Shown: positions 1 through 8,748 of the stretch, piece by piece | Layout: every line of letters begins with the position of its first letter | Numbering within the stretch: position 1 is the stretch's first letter | NCBI GenBank assembly: GCA_030041255.1 | Contig: JASHOF010000084.1 | Location: forward strand, 1-57,213 | DNA from: Acetobacteraceae bacterium | GTDB taxonomy: Bacteria; Pseudomonadota; Alphaproteobacteria; Acetobacterales; Acetobacteraceae | DNA: 57,213 nt | Reading direction: 5' to 3' | Notes under the pieces: model-generated | Told to the model about the DNA's origin: nothing | The model's input: only the letters and a program-made list of their open reading frames with translations | Databases searched by the model: none | Translations under genes and position numbers: made by a program

Positions 1-2864
1 TCGAATGCGACGGTGTGACGATGCTTCGCCTGCCCGACGCGCTGCATCGCGCGCGGGACGGATTCGCGCTCACCGATGCCGGCATGCCGGACGCCGCCGC
101 GCTGGCCGAGATGCACTACTGCATCTGGTGCCATCATCAGGGCAAGGACAGTTGCAGCAAGGGCCTTGCGGATCGCAAGGCCGGCGGGTTCCAGAAATCC
201 GCGTTCGGCGTTGCGCTTGCCGGCTGCCCGCTCGAGGAGCGGATCAGCGAGATGCACGAGCTTCGTGCGGAAGGCTGCCTCCTGGGCGCGTTTGCCGCCA
301 TCGTCGTCGACAATCCGATGCTGGCCGCGACCGGCCATCGCATCTGCAACGATTGCATGAAGGCCTGCATCTACCAGAAGCAGCAGCCGGTCGATATTCC
401 GCAGGCCGAGACCTCGATTCTGCGCGATGTGCTGCGGCTGCCCTGGGGATTCGAGATCTATGACCTGCTGACCCGATGGAATCCGCTCGATGTCCGCCGG
501 CCGCTGCCGCGGCCCGTGAGCGGGCGGAGCGTGCTGGTGGTCGGCCTTGGCCCGTCCGGATTCACGCTCGCGCATCACCTGCTGAACGAGGGCCATGCGG
601 TGGTGGCGATCGACGGGTTGAAGATCGAGCCGCTCGGCTTCGATCCGCGCCAGCCGGTACGGGAGGTAGGGCGGCTGTTCGAGGATCTGGATGATCGCGC
701 GATGGCCGGCTTCGGCGGTGTCGCCGAGTACGGGATCACGGTCAGGTGGAACAAGAACTACCTGAAGCTGATCCGCCTGCTGCTCGAAAGGCGGGCCACG
801 TTCGCGGCCTTCGGGGGCGTGCGTTTCGGCGGCGGCGGCACGCTCGATATCGACCGGGCGTTCGCGATGGGGTTCGATCATATCGCGCTTTGTCTCGGTG
901 CCGGCCGGCCGACCGTGCTCGACATTCCGAACGGCCTGGCGCGCGGCGTCCGCGAGGCGTCCGACTTCCTGATGGCGCTGCAACTCACCGGGGCGGCGAA
1001 GCGGTCCTCGATCGCCAACCTCGAGCTTCGCCTGCCGGTGGTGGTGATCGGCGGCGGCCTGACGGCCATCGATACCGCGACCGAAAGCCTCGCCTATTAT
1101 GTCCGGCAAGTGGAAAAATTCGCCGCCCGCTGGCGCACTCTCGCCGATGAGCAGGGCGAAGCGACGCTCTGCGCGCGGCTGAGCGAAGAAGAGGCCCGCA
1201 TAGCCGAGGAATTCCTCGCCCATGCCGCGGCCATCGCCGCCGAACGCGCCGCCGCGGCAGAGGAGAACCGCAAGCCGCGATTGGGCCCCCTCCTGGAGGC
1301 GTGGGGAGGTGCCACGATCGCCTATCGCCGGCGGATGGTCGATTCGCCTTCCTACACCCTGAACCACGAGGAAGTGGGAAAGGCGCTCGAGGAAGGCGTG
1401 CGATTTGCCGAGAACCTCGCTCCCCTCGCGGTCGAAACAGACCGTTTCGGGCACGCGGCAGCGGTTTTGTTCCGCACTCGAGACGGTGGCGAGAGGCGGC
1501 TTGCCGCCGGCGCGGTGCTGGTCGCGGCGGGCACCTGGCCGAACACCGTGCTGGCGCGGGAGGATGGGCGGATCCGGCGGGACGGCCGCTATTTCCAGGC
1601 GATCGACGAGAAAGGAGAGCCGGTCGCGCTGCGGGCGGGAGACGTCAAGCCGGAGCGCGCGGAGGTGCTGGTGCATCGCGCAGAGGACGGCCGCTTCGTG
1701 AGCTTCTTCGGGGATTTGCATCCCAATTTCGCGGGCAATGTCGTCAAGGCGATGGCGAGCGCCAAGCGCGGCTATCCGGTGCTCTCCCGCATCCTCGCCG
1801 GGCGGGAGCCCGCCTCCGCGCCGGCGGCGCTGCTCGCCGCCGCAAGGCGCGATCTCGCGCCCGTCGTGCGTGCCGTCTATCGGTTGGCACCTCGCATCGT
1901 CGAGGTGGTCGTGCACGCGCCGGCGGCGGCGCGGGCGTTCCGGCCGGGCCAGTTCTTCCGCCTTCAGAACTATGAGCACCATGCCGCGCGCCTGGTCGAG
2001 CCTGGATTCGGGGCGACTGTGCTGGCGATGGAGGGGCTCGCGATGACCGGCGCGGGTAGCGACCCGGAAAGCGGACTCGTGTCGGTGATCGTGCTCGAGA
2101 TGGGCGGGAGTTCGGATTTGTGTGCGCTGCTGCACCCCGGCGAACTGGTGGTGCTGATGGGTCCGACCGGTACGCCAACTGACATTCCTGCCGGCAGGAC
2201 GCTGGCTCTTGCCGGCGGCGGGCTCGGCAATGCAGTGCTGTTCTCGATCGGGCGCGCGGCGCGGAAAGCCGGCTCGCGCGTGCTCTATTTCGCGGCCTAC
2301 CGCGAGCGTGCCGATCGCTACAAGGTCAGCGAGATCGAGCGTGCGGCCGACGTTATCGTCTGGTGCTGCGAGGAAGCGCCGGGTTTTCCGGTCAACCCGG
2401 AGCGCAGGCAGGATCGGAGCTTCGTCGGCAATATCACGGCCGCCATGACGGCCTATGCGGAAGGCGCGCTCGGCCCGGCGGCGATCGGGCTAGGCGAGGT
2501 GGATCATCTGGTCGCGATCGGATCGGATCGGATGATGAGGGCCGTGAGCGAGGCACGGCGGGGCCGCCTGGCCCGGTTCCTGAAGCCGGACCACACGGCC
2601 ATCGGCTCCATCAACAGCCCGATGCAATGCATGATGAAGGAGATCTGTGCGCAGTGCCTGCAGCCGCAGTGGGATCCGGTGAGCGGCGAGCGCAGCGTCG
2701 TCTTCAGTTGCTTCAATCAGGATCAGAGCCTGGATCGCGTGGATTTCGATGCTCTTGCAGAGCGCCTTGGGCAAAACAGCCTGGCCGAAAAACTGGGCAC
2801 GCTTTGGATCGACCGCGCGCTGAGAAAGCTCAACGCCCGCCCGGCCCTGGCTCTCCAGGCGTGA
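1..2864 (+). CDS. multidomain FAD/NAD(P) oxidoreductase with iron-sulfur motifs, probably 5'-truncated by the window edge
   Basis: A flavin-dependent electron-transfer enzyme of unknown substrate. Counting from the GTG at 15, the N-terminal part has cysteine clusters (CIWCHHQGKDSC, CNDCMKAC) that look like iron-sulfur ligands. A GltD-like double dinucleotide-binding fold follows, with VGLGPSGFTLAHHLL near residue 177 and VIGGGLTAIDTATE near 346. The last 300 residues resemble the dihydroorotate dehydrogenase electron-transfer subunit PyrK: a ferredoxin-reductase fold ending in a [2Fe-2S] set, CMMKEICAQC and then FSC. The frame is open to the window edge and the GTG has no Shine-Dalgarno sequence before it, so the true start is probably upstream. 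The domain order is visible directly; the physiological reaction is not. Confidence 0.75.
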   Translation, partial: ECDGVTMLRLPDALHRARDGFALTDAGMPDAAALAEMHYCIWCHHQGKDSCSKGLADRKAGGFQKSAFGVALAGCPLEERISEMHELRAEGCLLGAFAAIVVDNPMLAATGHRICNDCMKACIYQKQQPVDIPQAETSILRDVLRLPWGFEIYDLLTRWNPLDVRRPLPRPVSGRSVLVVGLGPSGFTLAHHLLNEGHAVVAIDGLKIEPLGFDPRQPVREVGRLFEDLDDRAMAGFGGVAEYGITVRWNKNYLKLIRLLLERRATFAAFGGVRFGGGGTLDIDRAFAMGFDHIALCLGAGRPTVLDIPNGLARGVREASDFLMALQLTGAAKRSSIANLELRLPVVVIGGGLTAIDTATESLAYYVRQVEKFAARWRTLADEQGEATLCARLSEEEARIAEEFLAHAAAIAAERAAAAEENRKPRLGPLLEAWGGATIAYRRRMVDSPSYTLNHEEVGKALEEGVRFAENLAPLAVETDRFGHAAAVLFRTRDGGERRLAAGAVLVAAGTWPNTVLAREDGRIRRDGRYFQAIDEKGEPVALRAGDVKPERAEVLVHRAEDGRFVSFFGDLHPNFAGNVVKAMASAKRGYPVLSRILAGREPASAPAALLAAARRDLAPVVRAVYRLAPRIVEVVVHAPAAARAFRPGQFFRLQNYEHHAARLVEPGFGATVLAMEGLAMTGAGSDPESGLVSVIVLEMGGSSDLCALLHPGELVVLMGPTGTPTDIPAGRTLALAGGGLGNAVLFSIGRAARKAGSRVLYFAAYRERADRYKVSEIERAADVIVWCCEEAPGFPVNPERRQDRSFVGNITAAMTAYAEGALGPAAIGLGEVDHLVAIGSDRMMRAVSEARRGRLARFLKPDHTAIGSINSPMQCMMKEICAQCLQPQWDPVSGERSVVFSCFNQDQSLDRVDFDALAERLGQNSLAEKLGTLWIDRALRKLNARPALALQA

Positions 2865-2874
2865 CGGTGTTGCG

Positions 2875-2894
2875 GCCTTGGCCGGCCCCAAGGC
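2875..2894. terminator. hairpin after the oxidoreductase gene, possible terminator
   Basis: GCCTTGG and CCAAGGC pair as a 7-bp stem around a 6-base loop, in the short gap between the oxidoreductase stop and the next start. No T-run follows, so termination is only a guess. Confidence 0.25.
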
Positions 2895-2912
2895 GAATGC
2901 GATAACAGGCGC

Positions 2913-3581
2913 ATGCGGCTGCTTTATCATCTTCCGCTTTCCCCGTTTTCACGCAAAGTGCGCCTGGTCATGGCCGAGAAACGCCTGCCGTTCGAACTCA
3001 GGCTGGAGCGGGTCTGGGAACGGCGCGCCGAGTATCTCGAACTCAATCCAACCGGCCAGGTGCCGACGCTGATCGAAGAAGGCGGCCTGGCGATCCCGGA
3101 TTCAGGAGTGATCTGCGAGTATCTCGAGGAAGCCTACCCGGATACGCCGCTTCTGGGGCGGACGGCGGCGGAGCGCGTCGAGGTCCGGCGACTGGTCGCC
3201 TGGTTCGACGGCAAGTTCGCCGAGGAGGTGACGCGCAACCTGCTGGGCGAGAAGTTCATGAAGCAGCTTAGCGGGAGGGGCCAGCCGGATGCCGGCGCGA
3301 TCCGGGTCGGCTATGCACAGCTTCGTGAGCATCTGAAGTATCTCGCGTGGCTGGCGGAGAACCGGAAATGGCTGGCCGGGCCAACACTTTCGCTCGCCGA
3401 CTTCGCCGCCGCCGGTCATCTTTCGGCGCTCGATTTCGCGGGTGACGTGGATTGGTCGATCGCGCCTGGCGCACGCGAATGGTATGCAAAAATGAAGTCT
3501 CGCCCGAGCTTTCGTGGTGTGCTGGCTGATCGTGTGCCGGGTGTCGTGCCGCCGGCGCATTACACGGACCTCGATTTCTAG
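2913..3581 (+). CDS. fzlA: GST-like protein, probable FtsZ-binding protein FzlA
   Basis: A 222-residue glutathione S-transferase fold. The N-terminal thioredoxin-like domain (about 1-80) has LSPFSRKVRLVMAEK and the cis-proline segment GQVPTLIEEG, and an all-helical domain follows. The opening motif and the C-terminal PPAHYTDLDF tail fit, from memory, the alphaproteobacterial FzlA group, which binds FtsZ filaments during constriction rather than acting mainly as a transferase. The next gene starts 2 bases after its stop, so the two are probably cotranscribed. An ordinary GST with a detoxification role is the alternative. Confidence 0.65.
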   Translation: MRLLYHLPLSPFSRKVRLVMAEKRLPFELRLERVWERRAEYLELNPTGQVPTLIEEGGLAIPDSGVICEYLEEAYPDTPLLGRTAAERVEVRRLVAWFDGKFAEEVTRNLLGEKFMKQLSGRGQPDAGAIRVGYAQLREHLKYLAWLAENRKWLAGPTLSLADFAAAGHLSALDFAGDVDWSIAPGAREWYAKMKSRPSFRGVLADRVPGVVPPAHYTDLDF

Positions 3582-3583
3582 AA

Positions 3584-4444
3584 TTGACGCGTCGGCTGCT
3601 TTTGTTCGGACCGGGCTATTGCGGCGCCGCCTTGGCGGAGGATCCGCTGGCGGCAGGCTTCGCCGTTGTCGCGGCGAGCCGCGAGCCCGAGCAGGTTGCG
3701 CTGAAGGCGGATATTCGCGTGATCGCCTTCGAGGCTGCCGCCGCAGAGCTTGAGGATGCGACGCATCTCGTTTCGACCGCGCCGCCGAGCGCCGCCGGCG
3801 ATCCGGTGCTGGCCCGATACGCCGAAGCGATTGCCGCCGCGCCGCGCCTTCGCTGGATCGGCTACCTCTCTTCGACCAGCGTCTACGGAGACCGTGCGGG
3901 CTCGGTGGTGGATGAAGAGACTCCGCCTTTGCCCACATCCGAACGCGGTCGGGCGCGGCTTGCCGCCGAGCGGGCCTGGATCGCGGCGGCGGGCGGCCGA
4001 CCGCTCGATCTTTTTCGTCTGGCGGGCATCTACGGGCCAGGCCGATCGGCCTTCGACCAGCTCCGGGCCGGCAACGCCCGGCGAATTCTTGCTCCCGGGC
4101 ATGTATTTTGCCGCATTCACCGCGATGACATCGTGCGCGCGGTGCAAACGGCGATGCAAACACCCGGAGCATGCGGGCGGGTTTTCAACCTCGCGGACGA
4201 GGAGCCGGCGGAGAGCGCGGCAGTGCTGGAAGAAGCGGCGCGACTGCTGGGGATTCCGCCCCCGCCCGCGATTTCTCTTGCGGAAGCCTGGCCCGGGCTG
4301 AGTGCGATGGCACGGAGCTTCTGGCAGGAACGGCGGCGGGTCTCGAGCGCAGCCACCCGCGCTCTGCTCGGTCTTGACTGGCGCTATCCCGAATTTCGCG
4401 CCGGGCTAGCTTCCATTCTGGCTGAGGAACTCGGCAAGGGTTGA
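3584..4444 (+). CDS. SDR-family NAD(P)-dependent sugar-epimerase-like protein (YeeZ type)
   Basis: A 286-residue extended short-chain dehydrogenase-like protein. The N-terminal nucleotide-binding loop is FGPGYCGAALAEDPL, close to the GxGYxG form of the YeeZ/YfcH group. SSTSVYGD near residue 88 carries the Ser/Tyr region of the active site, but the full YxxxK motif is not evident. The start is a TTG 2 bases after the upstream stop. Its 3' end overlaps the convergent hydrolase gene by 39 bases. The substrate is unknown. Confidence 0.7.
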   Translation: MTRRLLLFGPGYCGAALAEDPLAAGFAVVAASREPEQVALKADIRVIAFEAAAAELEDATHLVSTAPPSAAGDPVLARYAEAIAAAPRLRWIGYLSSTSVYGDRAGSVVDEETPPLPTSERGRARLAAERAWIAAAGGRPLDLFRLAGIYGPGRSAFDQLRAGNARRILAPGHVFCRIHRDDIVRAVQTAMQTPGACGRVFNLADEEPAESAAVLEEAARLLGIPPPPAISLAEAWPGLSAMARSFWQERRRVSSAATRALLGLDWRYPEFRAGLASILAEELGKG

Positions 4445-5161
4445 GGAGAGCAGGCGCAAATCCTGCGGCCGGGAGAGGCGATGCTCGCCATCCTTGATCA
4501 GTATCAGCCGGACATCGTCCCCGGTCATGCGCTCGGCTGCCCGGAGCGCGGTTTCCCACGGCACGTCCTGGTCGCGCTGGCCGTGCAGCAGCCTGACCGG
4601 ACAGGAGATCGGAATCGGGGCGCCGAGCAGCAGATGGCGCCTGCCATCCTCGATCAGGCGGCGGGTGATGATGAGCGGCGGGTCGGAGGTGCTTTCGACC
4701 GTGAGCGAGCCCGCAGTCAGCAACCCGGTTTGCTGCGCCGGCGTCATCGCCTGCCACATCAGGTTTTCGGTGAAATCCGGCGCGACGGCGATACCGAGGA
4801 GCCCGGCCATCCGTTCCGGACGGCGGACGGCGACGAGAAATGCGATCCAGCCGCCCATCGAGGAGCCGACCAGGAGGAGTTCGCCCTCTGTCTTGCGATC
4901 GATGACGGCAAGCGCATCCTCCGCCCAGCGCCCGATCGAGCCCTCCTCGAACCGCCCGCCGCTCTCGCCATGTCCCGAGTAATCGAAGCGCAGCAGGGCG
5001 GTTCCGTGCTCGGCGCAGAAGGCGGCGAGATGGCTTGCCTTTTCGCCCTGCATGTCGCTGCGGAACCCGGGCAGGAACACGACCGTAGGGCCGCGCCCGG
5101 CCGCCTTGATCCACGCGAGTTCGACGCCGTCGCCGCGATCAAGCCGGCCACGTTCCTCCAT
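4406..5161 (-). CDS. alpha/beta hydrolase
   Basis: A 251-residue serine hydrolase of the alpha/beta fold. The early strand VVFLPGFRSDMQG holds the oxyanion region and FDYSGHGESGG is the usual Asp-Tyr-x-Gly-x-Gly turn. GSSMGGW is the nucleophile elbow with the catalytic serine. The acid is likely in the HGQRDQDVPWE segment, with the histidine in KDGEHRLSR near the end. I chose the ATG at 5161, since upstream sequence in this frame is low-complexity and runs into the divergent glycosyltransferase. The substrate cannot be told; family members are esterases, lipases or peptidases. Confidence 0.85.
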   Translation of the reverse strand: MEERGRLDRGDGVELAWIKAAGRGPTVVFLPGFRSDMQGEKASHLAAFCAEHGTALLRFDYSGHGESGGRFEEGSIGRWAEDALAVIDRKTEGELLLVGSSMGGWIAFLVAVRRPERMAGLLGIAVAPDFTENLMWQAMTPAQQTGLLTAGSLTVESTSDPPLIITRRLIEDGRRHLLLGAPIPISCPVRLLHGQRDQDVPWETALRAAERMTGDDVRLILIKDGEHRLSRPQDLRLLSSTLAEFLSQNGS

Positions 5162-5225
5162 TCCCGCTCTCCTCCGCCTCGATGGGCTCTGGTATATCGT
5201 GGATGATGCCGACGGTCCTCTTGCC

Positions 5226-6227
5226 TTGAAGCGCATCCTCGTCATCAAGCTCGGCGCGCTCGGCGATTTCGTCCTGGCTTTCGGCCCCTTTGCCGCCATC
5301 CGCGCCGCGCACGGCGCGGCGGAAATCTCGCTTCTGACCACGCAACCGTACGCCGGACTGGCCAGGCAGGCGCCGTGGTTCGATCGCGTCCTGATCGATC
5401 CGCGCGCACCCTGGTGGAACCTCCGGCAAGGCTTTCGCCTGGCGCGAAGGCTCAAGGGCTTCGACTTCGTCTACGACCTGCAGACCAGCGCCCGCTCCGG
5501 ACATTACTTCCGCCTGGCGGGCCGTCCGCCATGGTCGGGCGTGGCGCGCGGTGCTTCGCATCGGCACGGAAATCCGGCCCGCAACCGCATGCATACCTTC
5601 GAACGCCAGCGCGAGCAGCTCCGCCTGGCCGGTATTCAGCATTTCCCTCCGCCCGATCTGGGCTGGCTCACGGGCGGGGCGAGCCGCTTCGAACCGCCCC
5701 GGCCATATGCGCTGCTGGTTCCGGGCGCCGCCGCGCATCGGTCCGCCAAGCGCTGGCCGGCGGAGCGGTTCGGGGTCCTTGCCCGCCACCTCGGCCTCGA
5801 CGGGCTCACGCCGGTCCTGGTCGGAGGGCGAGGTGAAGAAGGCCTCGGGCGGACGATCGGAGCGATGGCGCCGGAGACGATCGACCTGATCGGCAAAACG
5901 GAGCTTGCCGATCTCGGGCCGCTCGCCGCCGGCGCGACCCTGGCGGTCGGCAACGACACCGGGCCGATGCATCTCGCCGCAACCCTTGGCGTCCCCACGC
6001 TGGTACTCTTCTCGGCCGCGAGCGACCCGGCACTGACGGCGCCACGCGGGCCGGCGGGGGAGACCGTCCGGGTGATCGCGGCGCCCGCTCTCGCCGAGCT
6101 TCCGGTGGAGCGGGTTGTCGCCGCACTTCCGCGGCGGCATAGAGCAGCGCTCCATCCGGAAAGCTCAGAGCAATGCCTGCCATCCGCCTTCCCGACGGCT
6201 CCGTCCGCCAGTTCCTTCCGCCCCTGA
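5226..6227 (+). CDS. glycosyltransferase family 9 (heptosyltransferase-like)
   Basis: Likely transfers a heptose or related sugar from a nucleotide donor to the lipopolysaccharide core at the inner membrane. The N-terminus [19 protein letters not shown] is the typical family 9 opening, and the donor-site region [21 protein letters not shown] is clear in the C-terminal half. The start is probably TTG at 5226, with GTG at 5199 as alternative. The 3' end overlaps thrS by 55 bases. A second family 9 gene lies at 41332-42357 on the minus strand. Confidence 0.85.
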   Translation: MKRILVIKLGALGDFVLAFGPFAAIRAAHGAAEISLLTTQPYAGLARQAPWFDRVLIDPRAPWWNLRQGFRLARRLKGFDFVYDLQTSARSGHYFRLAGRPPWSGVARGASHRHGNPARNRMHTFERQREQLRLAGIQHFPPPDLGWLTGGASRFEPPRPYALLVPGAAAHRSAKRWPAERFGVLARHLGLDGLTPVLVGGRGEEGLGRTIGAMAPETIDLIGKTELADLGPLAAGATLAVGNDTGPMHLAATLGVPTLVLFSAASDPALTAPRGPAGETVRVIAAPALAELPVERVVAALPRRHRAALHPESSEQCLPSAFPTAPSASSFRP

Positions 6228-8107
6228 CCGGCGAAGCCCTTGTCCATGCGATCGGGCCCGGCCTGGCGCGGGATGCCGTGGCGATGGTGGTTTCGGGCAA
6301 GCTCATCGATCTCGCGTCCCTGATCGAGACGGACGCCGAGGTGCGGGTCATCACCCGCCAGGATCCCGAGGCGCTGCCTCTGATCCGCCACGATGCCGCG
6401 CACGTCCTGGCGCAAGCGGTGCAGGAGCTTTACCCCGGAACGCAGGTGACGATCGGGCCGGCGATCGACAATGGCTTCTATTATGATTTCGCGCGCGAGC
6501 CGCCCTTCACGCCGGAAGATTTTCCGCCGATCGAGGCGAAGATGCGCGCAATCGTCGCCGCGCGCGCCCCGTTCGTTCGCGAGGCGATCGGGCGCGAAGA
6601 CGCGATCGCCTTCTTCGAGGGGAAGGGAGAGCGATACAAGGCCGAGATCATCCGCGACCTGCCGGACAGCGAAACGATCACGCTCTACCGGCAGGGCCGG
6701 TGGGTCGATCTCTGCCGCGGCCCGCACATGCGCACGACCGGCGATGTCGGCACCGCGTTCAAGCTGATGCGAACGGCCGGCGCCTACTGGCGCGGCGATC
6801 ATCGCAACCCGATGCTCTCGCGAATCTACGGCACCGCCTGGCGCAACGAAAACGAGCTGGATGCCTATCTCGCGATGCTGGCCGAGGCCGAGCGGCGCGA
6901 CCACCGCCGGCTCGGCAAGGAGATGGATTTGTTCCACTTGCAGGACGAGGCGGTCGGCAGCGTGTTCTGGCATCCGCTCGGCTGGCGGCTCTACCTCACC
7001 GTCGAATCCTACATGCGCCGGCGGCTGGATGCGGATGGCTACCAGGAAGTGCGGACGCCGCAACTCGTCGATCGCAGCCTCTGGGAGGCTTCGGGGCACT
7101 GGGAAAAGTTCGGCGCGTACATGTTCACCGCGCATGTCGAGGACGAGCACCGGACGCTCGCCCTGAAGCCGATGAACTGCCCCTGCCATGTGCAGATCTT
7201 CACCCAGCGGGTGCGCTCCTATCGCGAACTGCCGCTCCGGCTTGCCGAGTTCGGCTCCTGCCACCGCTACGAGCCCTCCGGCGCGTTGCACGGCATCATG
7301 CGGGTGCGCGCCTTCACCCAGGACGATGCGCACATCTTCTGCACCGAAGGCCAGATCGCAGCCGAGACGATCCGCTTCATGGCGCTGCTGTCCGCCGTCT
7401 ATCGCGACCTTGGCTTTCCCACCTTCGAGGTGAAGTTCGCGGATCGCCCGACCGAGCGGGCCGGCTCCGACGAGACCTGGGACCGCGCCGAATCGGCGCT
7501 CCGCGAGGCGTGCGCCGTGGCGGGCGTGGCCTACGCGTTCAACCCCGGCGAGGGTGCCTTCTACGGCCCGAAGCTCGAATTTGCCCTCAAGGATGCGATC
7601 GGGCGGGAGTGGCAGTGCGGCACGCTGCAAGTCGATTTCGTGATGCCGGAGCGGCTCGATGCCGAGTACGTGGCCGAGGATGGCACGCGCCGGCGGCCGG
7701 TCATGCTGCATCGCGCCATCCTCGGCAGCTTCGAGCGCTTCATCGGCATCCTGATCGAGCAATATGCTGGCCGGCTGCCGCTCTGGCTTGCCCCTCTGCA
7801 GGCGGTGGTGGCGACCATTGTTGCGGATGCCGATGCCTATGCCGCCGAAGTCGCTGCGGCCCTCGAGGCCAAGGGGCTGTTCGTCCAACTCGATACGCGG
7901 AACGAAAAGATCAACGCGAAAGTGCGGGAATGGAGCCTCCGCCACGTGCCGGCCCTGCTCGTCGTCGGCCGGCGGGAGGCCGCCTCGGGCACCGTGGCGC
8001 TGAGACGGCTCGGCGCGACGGAGCAGGAGGTTCTGCCCCTGAAAGACGCCGTCGCACGGCTTGCAGCGGCGGCGGAGCCGCCCGATCTTCGGCTGCCTGC
8101 GGCTTGA
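6173..8107 (+). CDS. thrS: threonyl-tRNA synthetase
   Basis: Charges tRNA-Thr with threonine in the cytoplasm. The 644-residue length is normal. In order it has an N-terminal TGS domain (about 1-65), the second additional editing domain ([16 protein letters not shown] and the later CRGPHM), the class II catalytic core with its zinc-site cysteine in [10 protein letters not shown], the histidine-bearing [18 protein letters not shown], and the motif 3 region [17 protein letters not shown]. An anticodon-binding domain follows from about residue 540. The ATG at 6173 lies inside the end of the upstream glycosyltransferase gene. infC follows, the classic thrS-infC order. Confidence 0.97.
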   Translation: MPAIRLPDGSVRQFLPPLTGEALVHAIGPGLARDAVAMVVSGKLIDLASLIETDAEVRVITRQDPEALPLIRHDAAHVLAQAVQELYPGTQVTIGPAIDNGFYYDFAREPPFTPEDFPPIEAKMRAIVAARAPFVREAIGREDAIAFFEGKGERYKAEIIRDLPDSETITLYRQGRWVDLCRGPHMRTTGDVGTAFKLMRTAGAYWRGDHRNPMLSRIYGTAWRNENELDAYLAMLAEAERRDHRRLGKEMDLFHLQDEAVGSVFWHPLGWRLYLTVESYMRRRLDADGYQEVRTPQLVDRSLWEASGHWEKFGAYMFTAHVEDEHRTLALKPMNCPCHVQIFTQRVRSYRELPLRLAEFGSCHRYEPSGALHGIMRVRAFTQDDAHIFCTEGQIAAETIRFMALLSAVYRDLGFPTFEVKFADRPTERAGSDETWDRAESALREACAVAGVAYAFNPGEGAFYGPKLEFALKDAIGREWQCGTLQVDFVMPERLDAEYVAEDGTRRRPVMLHRAILGSFERFIGILIEQYAGRLPLWLAPLQAVVATIVADADAYAAEVAAALEAKGLFVQLDTRNEKINAKVREWSLRHVPALLVVGRREAASGTVALRRLGATEQEVLPLKDAVARLAAAAEPPDLRLPAA

Positions 8108-8177
8108 TTGCGGCCCGCGGGTGCGGCAACTATCCCGAGGTCGCGTTTCGTTCCGCGACTCTGACACCAACCAGGAC

Positions 8178-8191
8178 AGGAGAGCGCTATC
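8178..8191 (+). promoter_or_regulatory. infC: ribosome binding site and AUC start of infC
   Basis: AGGAG at 8178-8182 sits 6 bases before ATC at 8189-8191, in frame with IF-3. The only standard-like start nearby, TTG at 8204, is 21 bases from this Shine-Dalgarno sequence. Non-canonical AUU/AUC starts are known for infC and allow IF-3 to repress its own translation. A hairpin with arms GTCGCG/CGCGAC (8140-8145 and 8154-8159) lies in the leader. Confidence 0.7.
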
Positions 8192-8725
8192 CCCAGACCC
8201 CCATTGCCCGCCTCACCCACGCGCGAGGGCCCGCGTGTCAACGACGAGATCCGCGCCGAGAAGGTCCGGCTGATCGACGAAGTCGGCGAGATGCAAGGTG
8301 TCGTGAACCTGCGCGAGGCGCTCAACCGGGCCACCGCGGCCGGCCTCGACCTTCTCGAGATCAGCCCGAACGCCGACCCGCCGGTGGTCAAGATCCTCGA
8401 TTTCGGAAAGTTCAAATACGATCAGCAGAAGAAGAAGGCCGAGGCGCGGAAAAAGCAGAAGGTCATCGAGATCAAGGAAATCAAGGTCCGCCCCAACATC
8501 GACGAGAATGATTACCAGGTGAAGCTGCGGGCCATGAAATCGTTCATTGGCGAGGGTGACAAGGTCAAGGTCACGCTCCGCTTCCGCGGCCGCGAGATGG
8601 CGCACCAGGAACTCGGCGTGAAGGTGCTCGAGCGCATCCGCTCCGACATGGAAACCGATACCAAGGTCGAGCAGATGCCGCGAATGGAAAACCGCCAGAT
8701 GGTGATGGTGCTGAGCCCGCGCTGA
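8189..8725 (+). CDS. infC: translation initiation factor IF-3
   Basis: Binds the 30S subunit, prevents premature 50S joining and checks start-codon pairing. GPRVNDEIR opens the N-terminal domain, a lysine-rich linker ([17 protein letters not shown]) separates the domains, and the C-terminal domain ends [13 protein letters not shown]. From the ATC the protein is 178 residues; from TTG at 8204 it is 173. The usual partners rpmI and rplT do not follow. An oppositely oriented molybdenum hydroxylase operon ends 23 bases downstream. Confidence 0.95.
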   Translation: MPRPPLPASPTREGPRVNDEIRAEKVRLIDEVGEMQGVVNLREALNRATAAGLDLLEISPNADPPVVKILDFGKFKYDQQKKKAEARKKQKVIEIKEIKVRPNIDENDYQVKLRAMKSFIGEGDKVKVTLRFRGREMAHQELGVKVLERIRSDMETDTKVEQMPRMENRQMVMVLSPR

Positions 8726-8748
8726 ACGGACCTGCCCGGGCCACTCAT

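Noticed and set aside
5636-8170. An 844-codon open frame on the minus strand opposite thrS
   Set aside because: It is the antisense shadow of thrS and the glycosyltransferase, with no recognisable domains; long open antisense frames are expected at this GC content.
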